64,000 nt of DNA, taken from positions 290,907 through 354,906 of the forward strand of contig NZ_JAIVLK010000007.1 in the NCBI RefSeq assembly GCF_020524585.1, given 5' to 3'. Position 1 is the stretch's first letter. Every line of letters starts with the position of its first letter. The translations under genes were made by a program, and so were the position numbers. This stretch comes from Celeribacter naphthalenivorans. GTDB lineage: Bacteria; Pseudomonadota; Alphaproteobacteria; Rhodobacterales; Rhodobacteraceae. The notes under the pieces were generated by a model that saw only the letters and a program-made list of their open reading frames with translations, did not search any database and was not told the origin of the DNA. Below, one piece after another: positions 46,222-54,227 of this stretch.

Positions 46222-46304
46222 TTGTTTGCGCACTATATCAGTCCCTGAAAACGTATCGGCGGGGGACATCCGTGCCATACGGAATCAGGGAAAGGGAGAG
46301 AGAT

Positions 46305-47036
46305 ATGATTGAAATAACCGTGCCCTATGAGGTCAATGGCCGCTCTTATGCCGGACGGATCGTCTGTGACGATGACGCGGCGGAGCGGGCTTATCCGGTG
46401 CTGTTCATGCAGCCGGACTGGTACGGCGTCTGGCCGGAGACGATCGAACAGGCGCGCACGCTTGCGGCCGGGCGTTACGTCGTCTTTTTGGCGGATATGT
46501 TCGGGACGGATTATGGCCCGGAAAACAAGGATTTCGACGGCCTGTTGCAGGGTATGTTGGCGGTCCACAAGGACCTCGACTTTACGCTCAAATGCGGCAG
46601 TCTGGCCTATGAGACGATGCTCCAGAAGGCGATTGCGCAGGGGCTTGTGACAGCGGACGCCAAGAAATTTGCCGTGGGTTACTGTGCCGGTGGCGGGTTC
46701 CTGATGGAACAGACGCGTGCAGGCGCCGAATTCGATGCGGTGACCATTCTTCACATCACCAACCCGGCGCCGGTAGTCCCGGGGACGCCGTGCAAGATGA
46801 CGGGCCGTGCGCTGATCATCCACGGTGACAAGGATCCGGTGACCTCTCAGGAGATGTTGAACGGCATGCAGGCCGAACTCGACGGCGCCGGTGTCGAATG
46901 GCAAACCGTCTGGTTCAGCGGCGCTGTGCATTCGTTTTGCGTGCCCTCGGCGAATTTTCCCGGCGCGCAATACGACGAAAAACTCTGTCGCCGGTCCTAC
47001 CGGATGATGCACGCGTTCTTTGCAGAAACTGAGTAA
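46305..47036 (+). CDS. Dienelactone hydrolase family protein
   Basis: A 243-residue alpha/beta hydrolase. The nucleophile elbow is VGYCAGGGFLMEQT (Cys rather than Ser, as in dienelactone hydrolases). The Asp is in ALIIHGDKDPVTSQEM and the His in SGAVHSFCVPSA. The start MIEITVPYEVNGRSYAGRIV at 46305 has GGGAGAGAG upstream; the longer reading is not supported. It may hydrolyse a lactone or enol ester formed after ring cleavage. Confidence 0.85.
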   Translation: MIEITVPYEVNGRSYAGRIVCDDDAAERAYPVLFMQPDWYGVWPETIEQARTLAAGRYVVFLADMFGTDYGPENKDFDGLLQGMLAVHKDLDFTLKCGSLAYETMLQKAIAQGLVTADAKKFAVGYCAGGGFLMEQTRAGAEFDAVTILHITNPAPVVPGTPCKMTGRALIIHGDKDPVTSQEMLNGMQAELDGAGVEWQTVWFSGAVHSFCVPSANFPGAQYDEKLCRRSYRMMHAFFAETE

Positions 47037-47346
47037 CCGATTTGACGGGCTGACAGGCTAAGTTCGTGTCAGACTTGTTAGCGCTGACAGAATGTTGGCG
47101 AGGAGAGGTGCCGTGCCGGTGAGGCATAGCATGCACTGCGGGTTTTTGACCTGCGGTACAGCGGTAAACGGAGTGCTGGCCCGGTTTCGGCATCATTCCG
47201 AATTGTAATTCAAAGAGTGAAATTCATCATTTTGCCGGAGGTGAAAACCAGGTTTAGGCTCATCCATGCTGCGCACAGGCCCAACGGGGCAGTTGATCTC
47301 AAAGAGGAGAGGATCACGGCAGCATCAAAAATAAAGGGAGGAAAGA
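47037..47346. promoter_or_regulatory. Intergenic region before the CoxG-like/molybdenum hydroxylase genes
   Basis: About 310 bases without a gene. It has a cluster of CTGACAG/TGTCAG words at 47048-47091 and a palindrome GAATT-gt-AATTC at 47200-47211. Its 3' end has a strong GGGAGG Shine-Dalgarno serving the small reading frame at 47347. A separate promoter for the molybdenum hydroxylase genes probably lies here. Confidence 0.4.
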
Positions 47347-47430
47347 ATGCCGTTTTCCAATGAAACGCATATCGGCATCTGCTGTGGCTCAGGCGCCTGT
47401 CTGTTGGCTCGCGGAGGTGTCATCCAATGA
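47347..47430 (+). CDS. Small cysteine-containing ORF upstream of coxG-like gene
   Basis: A 27-codon frame starting MPFSNETHIGICCGSGACLL. It has a strong Shine-Dalgarno (GGGAGGA) four bases before the ATG, and its TGA overlaps the next ATG as ATGA. Three cysteines occur as CC and C around a Gly-Ser-Gly. The signals look better than for many real genes, and the overlap suggests translational coupling. It could be a leader peptide or a microprotein; I recognise no family. Confidence 0.5.
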   Translation: MPFSNETHIGICCGSGACLLARGGVIQ

Positions 47431-47903
47431 AACTGTCAGGTGAAATCCGGGCCAATGCGCCCCGCGACCGTGTCTTTGCCGCCCTGCGCGATGCCCAGTT
47501 TTTTGCAAGCTGTGTGGAGGGCGTGAGCGATCTTGAGGAGATCGACGATCGCACCTATTCCGCCGTCTTGAAGACGCGTGTCGCCTACATTCGCTTTTCT
47601 TTCGATGTCGATGTGAACATCACCAAGATCGAGGAACCGACGGCCATCGAGGCGCAGGTCACCGGCACGCCCGCCGGGATCGTCGGGCGTCTCACGTCGA
47701 CGGCCAGCACCAATCTGGTCGAAGATGGCGATGAGACGATCATCGAATATGTCATCGACTCGCATCTCACGGGGCGCCTTGGCAGCATCGGCCAGCCGGT
47801 TCTGAAATCCAAAGCCCGCGAGATGGAGCGCGAATTCACCAAACGTCTGCGCGAGGCCTTCGCGAAAGAAGAAGAGTTGCAGTCCGTCGAAGGGGGTGCG
47901 TGA
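47427..47903 (+). CDS. CoxG-like SRPBCC family protein
   Basis: A 158-residue SRPBCC/CoxG protein: MKLSGEIRANAPRDRVFAAL opens the fold, followed by LEEIDDRTYSAVLKTRVAYI and GIVGRLTSTASTNLVEDGDE, ending in a long C-terminal helix KAREMEREFTKRLREAFAKE. CoxG-like proteins accompany molybdenum hydroxylases and help their assembly or membrane attachment. It is coupled on both sides, with the ATGA from the small ORF and TGATG to the next gene. Confidence 0.85.
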   Translation: MKLSGEIRANAPRDRVFAALRDAQFFASCVEGVSDLEEIDDRTYSAVLKTRVAYIRFSFDVDVNITKIEEPTAIEAQVTGTPAGIVGRLTSTASTNLVEDGDETIIEYVIDSHLTGRLGSIGQPVLKSKAREMEREFTKRLREAFAKEEELQSVEGGA

Positions 47904-48766
47904 TGACCCCCTTTGAGATCGCGATGCCCACCTCTTTGAGAGAGGCGACCGGGCTTTTGGACCCTGAGGACCCGACGATCCGGGTGATGTCCGGCGGCAC
48001 GGCACTCATGCTGATGATGAAGACGGATGTGTTTCATCCGACCCGTCTGATCAGCCTGCGCAAAATCGAAGAGACCGCGTCACAGATGGGCCTTTTGCCC
48101 GATGGGCGGTTCCGCATCGGCGGCATGTGTACCTTGGCGCAGATGGAGCACAATGACGATCTGGCGGCTTTCGCGCCGGTGATCCGTCAGACCATGCGCA
48201 TGCTCGCCAATGTGCGGGTGCGCAATGTGGCGACCATCGGCGGTGCGCTGTCGCATGGCGATCCGCATATGGACCTGCCGCCGGTTTTGGTGGCGCTGGA
48301 CGCGATTGCGGTGACCGAAGGCCCGGAAGGATCGCGCGAGATCCCGGTGGCCGAACTGCATGCCGGCTATTACGAAACCGTGCTCAACGGCGACGAGTTG
48401 ATCCGCGAGGTGATCATTCCGGCTCAGGACGCGCGCCGCATGACCTATCTGAAATGCACCACCCGCGCAGTCAAGGATTGGCCCGCTCTGGGTGTGGCGT
48501 TGACGGGCGTGTTTGAAGGCGACACTCTGGAAGATCCGCGCCTTGTGATCGGTTCTGTTGCGGAGACCCCGATCCGCGTGGACGAGGCCGAAACTGTGAT
48601 CAAGGGGCGTTCGCTGACCGATAAGGTGATCCGCGAGGCGGGGGAGGCCGCCTCTGCCAATGTCGAGACCATTCCCGATGAGCTTGGCTCTGCCGCTTAC
48701 AAGTCCCAGCTTGTGCGCGTCTATGTCGAACGTGCGCTGCGCGCCGTCGCGAACCAGACAGTCTGA
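47903..48766 (+). CDS. Molybdenum hydroxylase FAD-binding (medium) subunit, CoxM/XdhB type
   Basis: A 287-residue protein with the FAD-binding type 2 domain (VMSGGTALMLMMKTDVFHPT, then ATIGGALSHGDPHMDLPPVL, the pyrophosphate-binding motif). The C-terminal CO-dehydrogenase flavoprotein domain follows (PALGVALTGVFEGD and later helices). It carries electrons from the iron-sulfur subunit to its acceptor in the heterotrimeric xanthine-oxidase-family enzyme encoded by this and the next two genes. Confidence 0.92.
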   Translation: MTPFEIAMPTSLREATGLLDPEDPTIRVMSGGTALMLMMKTDVFHPTRLISLRKIEETASQMGLLPDGRFRIGGMCTLAQMEHNDDLAAFAPVIRQTMRMLANVRVRNVATIGGALSHGDPHMDLPPVLVALDAIAVTEGPEGSREIPVAELHAGYYETVLNGDELIREVIIPAQDARRMTYLKCTTRAVKDWPALGVALTGVFEGDTLEDPRLVIGSVAETPIRVDEAETVIKGRSLTDKVIREAGEAASANVETIPDELGSAAYKSQLVRVYVERALRAVANQTV

Positions 48767-48780
48767 GGGGGGAGCAGACC

Positions 48781-51072
48781 ATGAATGACCAAGCCATCCA
48801 AAGCCAGGCTGTGGGCGCGTCGCATCCGCGTCGTGAGGCCCGCCAAAAGGTGACGGGACGTGTGGAATACATCCACAACCTGCGCCTGCCCAATATGCTT
48901 TACGGCAAGATTTGCCGCAGCACCGTGGCCCATGCCAAAATTGTCTCCATCGACACCTCGGAAGCGGAGGCCTATCCCGGTGTCGAGCTTGTCCTGACGG
49001 GCGAAGACATCCGCAAGGTGATGCCAGATCCGTATTTCGGCGTGATGTTCCACGATCAGCCGGTGCTGGCGCTCGACAAGGTGCGCTATGTGGGCGAACC
49101 CGTGGCCATTGTCTTGTCGAAAGATTCGAACATCGCCGATGACGCCTGTGCGATGATCGACGTGCAATATGAGGAACTTGAGCCGGTCTTCGACGAGCTT
49201 GAAGCCTTGGGCGCCTCCACCTTTGTGCACGAAGAGCTGAAACCGGGCATCCCCGAGATCAGCTTTCTCAAAGGCGTGCGCGACACCAACGTCGGCTTCC
49301 CCTATCAACTGCGCCACGGCAACGACGTCGATGCGGCGTTCGAAGCGGCGGAACATGTGTTCGAACATGAATTCCGCACGCATCCGTCGGCGCATGTGCC
49401 GCTCGAACCGCCGGTGACTGTGGCCGAACCAACCGGCGAAGGCCTCACAATCCACACCGCAAACCAAAGCCCGTCTTTCGTGAGCTACGAGATCTCTCGT
49501 CTTTTGGGCTGGCCGCAAAGCAAGGTGCGCACCCGTGTGCCTTTCCTTGGTGGTGGTTTTGGGGCCAAGCTTTGGATCCGGCTTGAGGCGCTGGTCGCGG
49601 CGGCGGCATTGCTGGCCAAACGTCCGGTGAAAGTCTCGCTCAGCATGGAAGAGCAGTTCTACACCATCACCAAACACGGCGCGACGCTCAAAATCAAAAG
49701 CGGTGTGGACAAGGATGGCAAGATCATCGCCCGCAAGTGCAACGTCTTCTGGAACGGCGGCGCCTATGCCGACATCGGCCCGGCTGTGGCGTTTCACGCG
49801 GGTATGACGGCGGCGGGGCCCTACGACATCGCCGATGTCGCCATCGACTCGCTGTCGGTCTACACCAACCGGCCTGTGGCGGGCGCGATGCGGGGCTTTG
49901 GTCACCCGCAGCTGATCTGGGCCTATGAAAACCACACCGATATGATGGCGCATGAGCTGGGCATCGACCCGCTGGAGTTCCGCCGCCGCAACATCCTGCG
50001 CGAGGGTGCGGAACATGCGACGGGGACCAAGCTCAACACTTCTGCTGTCGAACAGGTGCTTGAACGTGTTGCCGCCGGTGTTGACTGGGGCAAACCTTTC
50101 GATAAGGGCGAAGGCACGATCAAACGCGGCCGTGGTTTCGCCATCGGGATCAAGGCGTCGATTGCGCCCTCGACCTCTGAGGCCATCGTGCGCATCAGCT
50201 CGGACGGCAGTGCGACGCTCTATTGTAGCTCGGTCGATATGGGGCAGGGGTCCGATACGGCGCATGCCCAGATCGTGGCCGAAGTGCTGGACATCCCGGT
50301 TGAGCGTGTCCACGTTGTGCATCCCGATACGGATGTGACGCCCTATGACACCGGCACGCTCGGGTCGCGCTCGCTCTATCACATGGGCAACGCCGCGCGT
50401 CTGGCTGCACTGGATGCCAAGGACAAGCTTGACCAATTGGCGAAAGAGGTGGGCGCGGCTGAGCCGGGCTCCAATGTGCCGATCTGGGAAATCTTTGCCC
50501 GTAAGAACGGCATGCCGGTCGGCAATGTCGTCGGCACGGCCAGCTTTACGCCGCCGGGCCATGTGCCGCCGGATCCGATGACCGGGCAATCGCCGGACAT
50601 CACGCCTTACTGGATGTTCGGGGGCACGGCAGCCGAGGTAGAGATCGACACGGAAACCGGACGCGTGACCATCGTGAAACTGGTGAACGTCGCGGATGCG
50701 GGCAAGCTCATCAACCCGAAGATCGTCGAGCATCAGATCTCGGGTGCCTCGATCATGCAGCTCGGACAAACGATGCAGGAAAAGGTGCATTTCGACTTCG
50801 GTCAGGTCACCAATGCCTCGTTTGCGGATTACAAAATCCCGAGCATGCTCGACATCCCGGAGATCGTGAACGACCTCTTGGACAGCGAGGAGGCTGAAGG
50901 CCCATTTGGCGCAAAAGGTGCGGGGGAGACAGGATCGTTCTGTGTCTCATCCGCAGTGGCCAACGCGGTGTTCGATGCCGTGGGCGTGCGCGTACATGAA
51001 ATGCCGATCACCGGCGAAACGGTCTATCGCGCCCTGCGCGAAGCGGCCAACGATCCGTTGGGGGAAGACTAA
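48781..51072 (+). CDS. Molybdenum hydroxylase large (Mo-cofactor) subunit, xanthine-oxidase family
   Basis: A 763-residue catalytic subunit: the a/b-hammerhead domain (ARQKVTGRVEYIHNLRLPNM, about residues 20-39) and two molybdopterin-binding domains. LGGGFGAKLWIRLEALVAAA is a cofactor motif. The loop PVAGAMRGFGHPQLIWAYEN stands where CO dehydrogenase has AYxCSFR, so it is not a form I CO dehydrogenase. The catalytic Glu is in FGAKGAGETGSFCVSS near residue 720. It probably hydroxylates an aromatic or N-heteroaromatic ring with water as oxygen source. Confidence 0.92.
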   Translation: MNDQAIQSQAVGASHPRREARQKVTGRVEYIHNLRLPNMLYGKICRSTVAHAKIVSIDTSEAEAYPGVELVLTGEDIRKVMPDPYFGVMFHDQPVLALDKVRYVGEPVAIVLSKDSNIADDACAMIDVQYEELEPVFDELEALGASTFVHEELKPGIPEISFLKGVRDTNVGFPYQLRHGNDVDAAFEAAEHVFEHEFRTHPSAHVPLEPPVTVAEPTGEGLTIHTANQSPSFVSYEISRLLGWPQSKVRTRVPFLGGGFGAKLWIRLEALVAAAALLAKRPVKVSLSMEEQFYTITKHGATLKIKSGVDKDGKIIARKCNVFWNGGAYADIGPAVAFHAGMTAAGPYDIADVAIDSLSVYTNRPVAGAMRGFGHPQLIWAYENHTDMMAHELGIDPLEFRRRNILREGAEHATGTKLNTSAVEQVLERVAAGVDWGKPFDKGEGTIKRGRGFAIGIKASIAPSTSEAIVRISSDGSATLYCSSVDMGQGSDTAHAQIVAEVLDIPVERVHVVHPDTDVTPYDTGTLGSRSLYHMGNAARLAALDAKDKLDQLAKEVGAAEPGSNVPIWEIFARKNGMPVGNVVGTASFTPPGHVPPDPMTGQSPDITPYWMFGGTAAEVEIDTETGRVTIVKLVNVADAGKLINPKIVEHQISGASIMQLGQTMQEKVHFDFGQVTNASFADYKIPSMLDIPEIVNDLLDSEEAEGPFGAKGAGETGSFCVSSAVANAVFDAVGVRVHEMPITGETVYRALREAANDPLGED

Positions 51073-51073
51073 G

Positions 51074-51568
51074 ATGACGGACATGAACAAACAGACCATC
51101 AACTTCACTCTGAACGGCAAGCCGGTCTCAGCGGAGATCGAGATTCACTGGACGTTGGTGGACCTTCTCCAGCGTGGCTTTGATCTCTACGGCGCACGGC
51201 AAAGCTGTGGCCAGGGGCTTTGCGGTTGTTGCACGGTGGTGTTCAATGACAAACCCGTCTCCGGTTGTCTGACGCTGGCGGCTTTGGTCGATGGTGGCAC
51301 GATCTCGACCATTGAGAATGGTGAGGAAGAGTTGGACCCGGTGCAGGAGGCCTTCATCGAGGCGGGCGCCTTCCAATGCGGTTTCTGCACGCCGGGCTTC
51401 GTGTTGATGACGCGCGAGCTGATCGCGCAAAACCCGGATCCGAGCGAAGAGGACATCCGTGTCTTCCTCACCGGCAACCTGTGCCGCTGTGGCACCTATC
51501 CGCAGATCATCGAGGCGGTGAAAACCGCCGCGGCGCGGATGCGGACCACCGCGCACGTCCCGGTCTGA
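51074..51568 (+). CDS. Molybdenum hydroxylase small (2Fe-2S) subunit, CoxS type
   Basis: A 164-residue subunit with both iron-sulfur motifs of the family. The plant-type site is SCGQGLCGCCTVVFNDKPVS (residues 44-63, ending in GCLTLAAL). The second site is FQCGFCTPGFVLMTRELIAQ, followed by GNLCRCGTYPQIIEAVKTAA. It relays electrons between the molybdenum and FAD subunits. The ATG at 51074 overlaps nothing and follows the large subunit stop by one base. Confidence 0.94.
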   Translation: MTDMNKQTINFTLNGKPVSAEIEIHWTLVDLLQRGFDLYGARQSCGQGLCGCCTVVFNDKPVSGCLTLAALVDGGTISTIENGEEELDPVQEAFIEAGAFQCGFCTPGFVLMTRELIAQNPDPSEEDIRVFLTGNLCRCGTYPQIIEAVKTAAARMRTTAHVPV

Positions 51569-51612
51569 GACTGCCCTGAACAAAGAGGTGTTCTGCACCC
51601 CATTGCACCGAC

Positions 51613-51634
51613 GCTCTCCGCCAAGGCGGGGAGC
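51613..51634 (+). terminator. Hairpin after the small subunit gene
   Basis: GCTCTCCGCC can pair with GGCGGGGAGC (one wobble) with a very tight loop, 44 bases after the stop. No T-run; perhaps an mRNA 3'-end stabiliser. Confidence 0.35.
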
Positions 51635-51685
51635 CCGTCGTCATGCCAACAGACAGGCGACCTGCCGGTTAAGAAAGGACCAAGA

Positions 51686-52120
51686 ATGGAAACGATAGAT
51701 CGTCTGGCCATCGAGTCAGACTGCACCAAGCTGATGAAGACCTTCTCGCTGTGCACTGATACCTTTGATTATGATCGTGCGTTGGGGCTGTTCGTGCCTG
51801 ACTGTACTTTCCAACGCGCCGATGAAACATTCGAGGGCATTGAGGGGCTGAAATTTGTGCTCAATCGTCGCAACCCGGAACGGCTCACCCGGCATGTTCT
51901 GAGCAACATCCTGATCGACATCAAGGATGAAAACACCGCCACGGGACAGGCCTATGCTTTGGTCTTTGGCCATGCCGGACCGCTGAGCGCGACCGGCGAG
52001 GCGCCGCTCGTATCGCCGGATTCGCTTGTGATCTTCAACGGAAGCTTCACCCGCATGGAGGACGGCTGGCGGATCAAACGCTGGCAGATTGGTCTGAGTT
52101 TCAGAAAGGTCGCGGCATGA
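51686..52120 (+). CDS. SnoaL/NTF2-like nuclear transport factor 2 family protein
   Basis: A 144-residue alpha+beta barrel of the NTF2 superfamily: METIDRLAIESDCTKLMKTF, then CTDTFDYDRALGLFVPDCTF and the C-terminal strands LVIFNGSFTRMEDGWRIKRW. Such proteins act as isomerases, hydrolases or dioxygenase small subunits. The role here is unknown; coupling to the FAH-family gene (ATGA) points to a shared catabolic step. Confidence 0.8.
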   Translation: METIDRLAIESDCTKLMKTFSLCTDTFDYDRALGLFVPDCTFQRADETFEGIEGLKFVLNRRNPERLTRHVLSNILIDIKDENTATGQAYALVFGHAGPLSATGEAPLVSPDSLVIFNGSFTRMEDGWRIKRWQIGLSFRKVAA

Positions 52121-53076
52121 AACTGGTTACACTCGATTGCATCCCCGGCGGTCAGGCGGGGGCCCTCTTGGACAGTGGCGACTACGTCAATTTCGCCCGC
52201 GCCGCCGAACAGGGCACGGCGGAGGTGCTGTTGCCTGCGCGTCTCAAGGACATTCTGAACGCGGGGGCGGAGGGTCTCGATATTGTGCGTGGCCTCCTGG
52301 CGCGCATCAACGCGTTGGAACCTGACGCTTGCGAGACGCTGCGCAAACGTGGTGCGATCCTGCCCTCTGACACCGCGCTTTTGGCGCCGCTGCCCGATCC
52401 CAATCTGATCGTCTCGGTTGGCCAAGGCTATCGCTCTCATGTCGCTGAAATGAAACACAAACCACCCTCGGAACCGCATGGGTTTCTCAAATCCCCCACG
52501 GCGCTCACCGGGCATGAGAGCGAGATCACCCTGCCGTCGCAGGCCCCGGATTTCGTCGATTTCGAAGGCGAGATTTGCGTGGTGATCGGCAAGACCTGTC
52601 ACAATATTTCCGAAGACGAAGCGATGGACTATGTCGCCGGCTATATGGTGACCAATGATGTTTCCGCCCGCGATGCCGTGCCGGAGATCGGCAAGGCCAG
52701 CACCACCGCAGAGGCGCGCACCGCCTGGGATCACGTCCATATGGACAAGCAATTTCCGGGCTTTTCGCCGATGGGGCCCGTCATGGTCACCGCCGATGAG
52801 ATCGCTGATCCGAACAATCTCGATCTGACAACAAAGGTGAATGGCGAGGTGATGCAACAGGCCAACACCAGCGATTTCATCTTTCCGCTGGCGCGGGTGA
52901 TTTCCTATTTCTCGAATTGGTACATGCTGAAACCCGGCGACATTATCAGCACGGGCACCCCCGGCGGTGTCGGCTATGGTCGCGACCCGAAAGTGCTTGT
53001 GCGCCCCGGAGATGTGGTCGAGGTCGAAGCCAGCGGTATCGGCACACTGCGCAACCGCTTTGTCGCGGCGTCTTAA
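52117..53076 (+). CDS. Fumarylacetoacetate hydrolase family protein
   Basis: A 319-residue protein with the N-terminal cap and a C-terminal FAH domain. VGQGYRSHVAEMKHKPPSEP is the usual entry, FVDFEGEICVVIGKTCHNIS carries the metal-binding acidic residues, and GYMVTNDVSARDAVPEIGKA precedes the late ISTGTPGGVGYGRDP motif. Members hydrolyse or decarboxylate 2,4-dioxo acids such as fumarylpyruvate or meta-cleavage intermediates. It fits a late step in degrading the ring product. Confidence 0.9.
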   Translation: MKLVTLDCIPGGQAGALLDSGDYVNFARAAEQGTAEVLLPARLKDILNAGAEGLDIVRGLLARINALEPDACETLRKRGAILPSDTALLAPLPDPNLIVSVGQGYRSHVAEMKHKPPSEPHGFLKSPTALTGHESEITLPSQAPDFVDFEGEICVVIGKTCHNISEDEAMDYVAGYMVTNDVSARDAVPEIGKASTTAEARTAWDHVHMDKQFPGFSPMGPVMVTADEIADPNNLDLTTKVNGEVMQQANTSDFIFPLARVISYFSNWYMLKPGDIISTGTPGGVGYGRDPKVLVRPGDVVEVEASGIGTLRNRFVAAS

Positions 53077-53095
53077 AACGTGCTTTGAAAAAGAA

Positions 53096-53158
53096 CCGCC
53101 GCGCCTCTCTCCTCGTGGACGTGTCCATGAACACGGGAAGAGAGGCGCGGCGGCTTTT
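53096..53158. terminator. Strong bidirectional terminator between convergent genes
   Basis: CCGCCGCGCCTCTCT at 53096-53110 pairs perfectly with AGAGAGGCGCGGCGG at 53139-53153, a 15-base stem. It is followed by CTTTTG on the plus strand and, on the minus strand, by GGTTCTTTTTC. It sits between the FAH gene and the convergent dienelactone-hydrolase gene. Confidence 0.85.
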
Positions 53159-53160
53159 GT

Positions 53161-53829
53161 TCAGCCGATCTCCCGACCAAACAAATCCATCATGCGCCCC
53201 CAGGCAAGTTTTGCCGCCACAGGTTCGAAACTCGGGCGACGGTCGCAGTTGAAGCCATGATCGGCCCCCTCGTAGACAAAGACATCCACCTCCGGGCGAC
53301 GCTCGCGAACGTCCTCGTAGTTTTCCGCTGGAATGCCCTTATCCAATGCGCCGTAATGCAATTGCGTCGGGCAGGTGGGGGCTTCGTCTGCGAAATTCTG
53401 GATCAAACGCCCGTAATAGCCAGACGCCGCCGCGATGCCCGTGAGCCGGGTCGCTGCAAGAAAGGCGATCGTGCCGCCGAGGCAAAATCCGGTGATCCCG
53501 ACCTTGCCATATTGCGACAGTTCGGCGCGCGCGGCTGCGACATCCCGCATGCAGGCGTCAAAGTCGAAGCGCGGCACGAAGGCCCTTGCATAGGCGATGT
53601 CTTCCGCCGAATATCCGCTCTCGAACCCTGGCTCCAAACGGTCGAAAATCGCAGGCGCCAGGGCGGCGTACCCTTCAGCGGCGAGACGGTCGCAGACATC
53701 GCGGATGTGGATGTTGACGCCGAAAATCTCCTGAATGACGATTACGCCGCCTTTCGGAGGTGGGTCGGGCAGGGCGAGATTGGCGTCAAAGCTGTGACCG
53801 TCCCCGGCCTCGAGTGTGATCTTGGACAT
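53161..53829 (-). CDS. Dienelactone hydrolase family protein (second copy type)
   Basis: A 222-residue hydrolase closer to classical carboxymethylenebutenolidase than the one at 46305. Glu36-type region GVIVIQEIFGVNIHIRDVCD, nucleophile elbow ITGFCLGGTIAFLAATRLTG (Cys), Asp region LHYGALDKGIP and His in GADHGFNCDRRPSF. It may open an enol-lactone to a dicarboxylic acid in the cytoplasm. ATG at 53829 has better Shine-Dalgarno spacing than the ATG two codons upstream at 53835. Confidence 0.9.
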   Translation of the reverse strand: MSKITLEAGDGHSFDANLALPDPPPKGGVIVIQEIFGVNIHIRDVCDRLAAEGYAALAPAIFDRLEPGFESGYSAEDIAYARAFVPRFDFDACMRDVAAARAELSQYGKVGITGFCLGGTIAFLAATRLTGIAAASGYYGRLIQNFADEAPTCPTQLHYGALDKGIPAENYEDVRERRPEVDVFVYEGADHGFNCDRRPSFEPVAAKLAWGRMMDLFGREIG

Positions 53830-53888
53830 CGGCATCCTTTCCTGACGGCATGTCGATCAAACTCTACAAGCCTATGAAACGAAAGGGT

Positions 53889-53910
53889 AATGACATTGCC
53901 GAATGTCATT
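53889..53910. promoter_or_regulatory. Operator-like inverted repeat upstream of the dienelactone hydrolase gene
   Basis: AATGACATT and AATGTCATT, a perfect 9-base inverted repeat with a 4-base spacer, lie about 55-75 bases upstream of the hydrolase start. Size and position suit a dimeric regulator site. It could also act on transcription to the right, but nothing intact starts there. Confidence 0.55.
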
Positions 53911-54227
53911 TTGCAGATTTCGCATTCGGGTGGCTGCACATGAGGTATGTCGGTCGTATCGCAAAGTTTCCGGTTCCTTGGTGAAAATATGTGAACGCAA
54001 TCTTTATGTTTGCCTATGGTGATCGCACAGTCGCGATCGGCACGGACCAGCCCACCAGCCCTTTCAGATTGCCGTTTGCCATTGGGCTTGAACCATTGGC
54101 GCTACCGTGGCCTAATTTGCAACCGCACCATGCTGCCTAGCGACAATGTGGAAAAGTAAATACTCTTTGCTGGCGTCTATGCGGAGAACTTTCGTCATGT
54201 TGGTATATATGTGCATCGTTTACATTT
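53911..54227. other. Intergenic stretch without a recognisable gene
   Basis: About 320 bases, lower in GC than the operons on either side, with no convincing reading frame on either strand. It leads into the pseudogene block and may itself be decayed sequence. Confidence 0.4.

Noticed and set aside
48721..50790. 689-codon open frame antisense to the molybdenum hydroxylase large subunit
   Set aside because: Shadow of a strongly supported gene.
47427..51568. Carbon monoxide dehydrogenase annotation
   Set aside because: Active-site loop reads GAMRGFG, lacking the Cys loop of form I CO dehydrogenase.
54150..54220. Short stretch resembling an ABC substrate-binding protein C-terminal piece (AGVYAENFRHVGIYV)
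   Set aside because: Too short and ambiguous to support a pseudogene call.
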